A DNA stretch of 33,162 bases from Nitrospira sp. (GTDB taxonomy: Bacteria > Nitrospirota > Nitrospiria > Nitrospirales > Nitrospiraceae), in contig JAURZE010000010.1 of the NCBI GenBank assembly GCA_030653545.1, positions 1 through 33,162 of the forward strand, written 5' to 3'. A program made the translations under genes and the position numbers. How positions within the stretch are numbered: position 1 is the stretch's first letter; the number at the start of each line of letters is the position of its first letter. The notes beneath the pieces were generated by a model. The model saw nothing but the letters and a program-made list of their open reading frames with translations, searched no databases and was not told where the DNA came from. Below are positions 33,026-33,162 of the stretch, in pieces.

Positions 33026-33162
33026 CTAGTGTGGTGTCTCAATCATGGCTTTACAATGCTTGATCTTCTTCAGAATGTCGTCGACGGTTTTGGTCCACAC
33101 GAACGGCTTGGGGTTCTTGTTATTGAGCCGAATGAACTCGTCGATCGCCGCAACCAACTCCG
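33026..33162 (-). CDS. IS630-family transposase, C-terminal part (cut by window edge)
   Basis: The minus strand reads open from the window edge to a TAG at 33026-33028, giving the last 44 residues of a protein. They include FIRLNNKNPKPFVWTKTVDD followed by a Lys-rich helix and the end IETPH. The N-x-x-P-K-P-F-V-W-T-K-T pattern is the characteristic C-terminus of IS630-family DDE transposases. It lies after the catalytic Glu, which is outside the window. The codon frame is intact to the edge, so it may be a complete element continuing to the right. The terminal inverted repeat should lie between 33025 and the glycan locus but cannot be fixed from one end. Confidence 0.75.
   Translation of the reverse strand, partial: ELVAAIDEFIRLNNKNPKPFVWTKTVDDILKKIKHCKAMIETPH

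Noticed and set aside
1-33162. CRISPR array, tRNA, rRNA or toxin-antitoxin pair
   Set aside because: No regularly spaced direct repeats, cloverleaf-like sequences, rRNA segments or recognisable toxin-antitoxin pair were found when reading both strands.

Overview
The window comes from a bacterium with moderately high GC and dense, tightly overlapping genes. Three small PilZ-type proteins, many Shine-Dalgarno-led genes and a large envelope-glycan locus fit a Nitrospirota (Nitrospira-like) chromosome. That assignment is an inference from gene content; no rRNA or ribosomal marker is present to fix it.

Left part (about 1-7.1 kb) is housekeeping and accessory material. It holds a thioredoxin-fold GST-like protein overlapping a membrane-anchored alpha/beta hydrolase, then a PilZ protein. 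A minus-strand group follows: an Hsp20 small heat-shock protein, an arginine-rich small protein and a 58-residue single-span membrane peptide. A plus-strand M48 metallopeptidase with a repeat-rich C-terminal half comes next. The part ends with a small membrane protein overlapping a divergent PilZ-like protein, then a third PilZ protein.

Right part (about 7.2-32.7 kb) is one uninterrupted minus-strand run of 20 genes for a surface polysaccharide or glycolipid. Reading in the direction of transcription (right to left) it encodes: a GT2 transferase; a UDP-galactopyranose-mutase-like flavoprotein with an added membrane module; a stand-alone copy of that module; two GT-C-type membrane proteins; a polyprenyl-phosphate-type GT2; an NAD-dependent CDP-tyvelose-epimerase-like enzyme; a methyltransferase-GT2 fusion; a processive cellulose-synthase-like GT2; a Wzx-type flippase; a GT4; a GT2; a Gfo/Idh/MocA dehydrogenase; three more GT2s, two of them tandem paralogues; a second GT4; a cytochrome P450; another GT2; and a third GT-C-like membrane protein. 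Many junctions overlap by 1-4 bases, so translation is probably coupled. A hairpin plus a good promoter in the 290-base gap before the flippase suggest at least two transcription units. No priming transferase, polymerase or chain-length regulator is recognised here, so the locus probably depends on genes elsewhere.

The extreme right edge carries the C-terminus of an IS630-family transposase on the minus strand. It lies just upstream of the glycan locus behind a gene-free, AT-richer stretch, so the locus abuts a mobile element.

The most unusual points are the methyltransferase-GT2 fusion, the duplicated membrane module shared by the flavoprotein and its neighbour, the P450 embedded among glycosyltransferases, and an epimerase with Phe in place of the usual catalytic Tyr.
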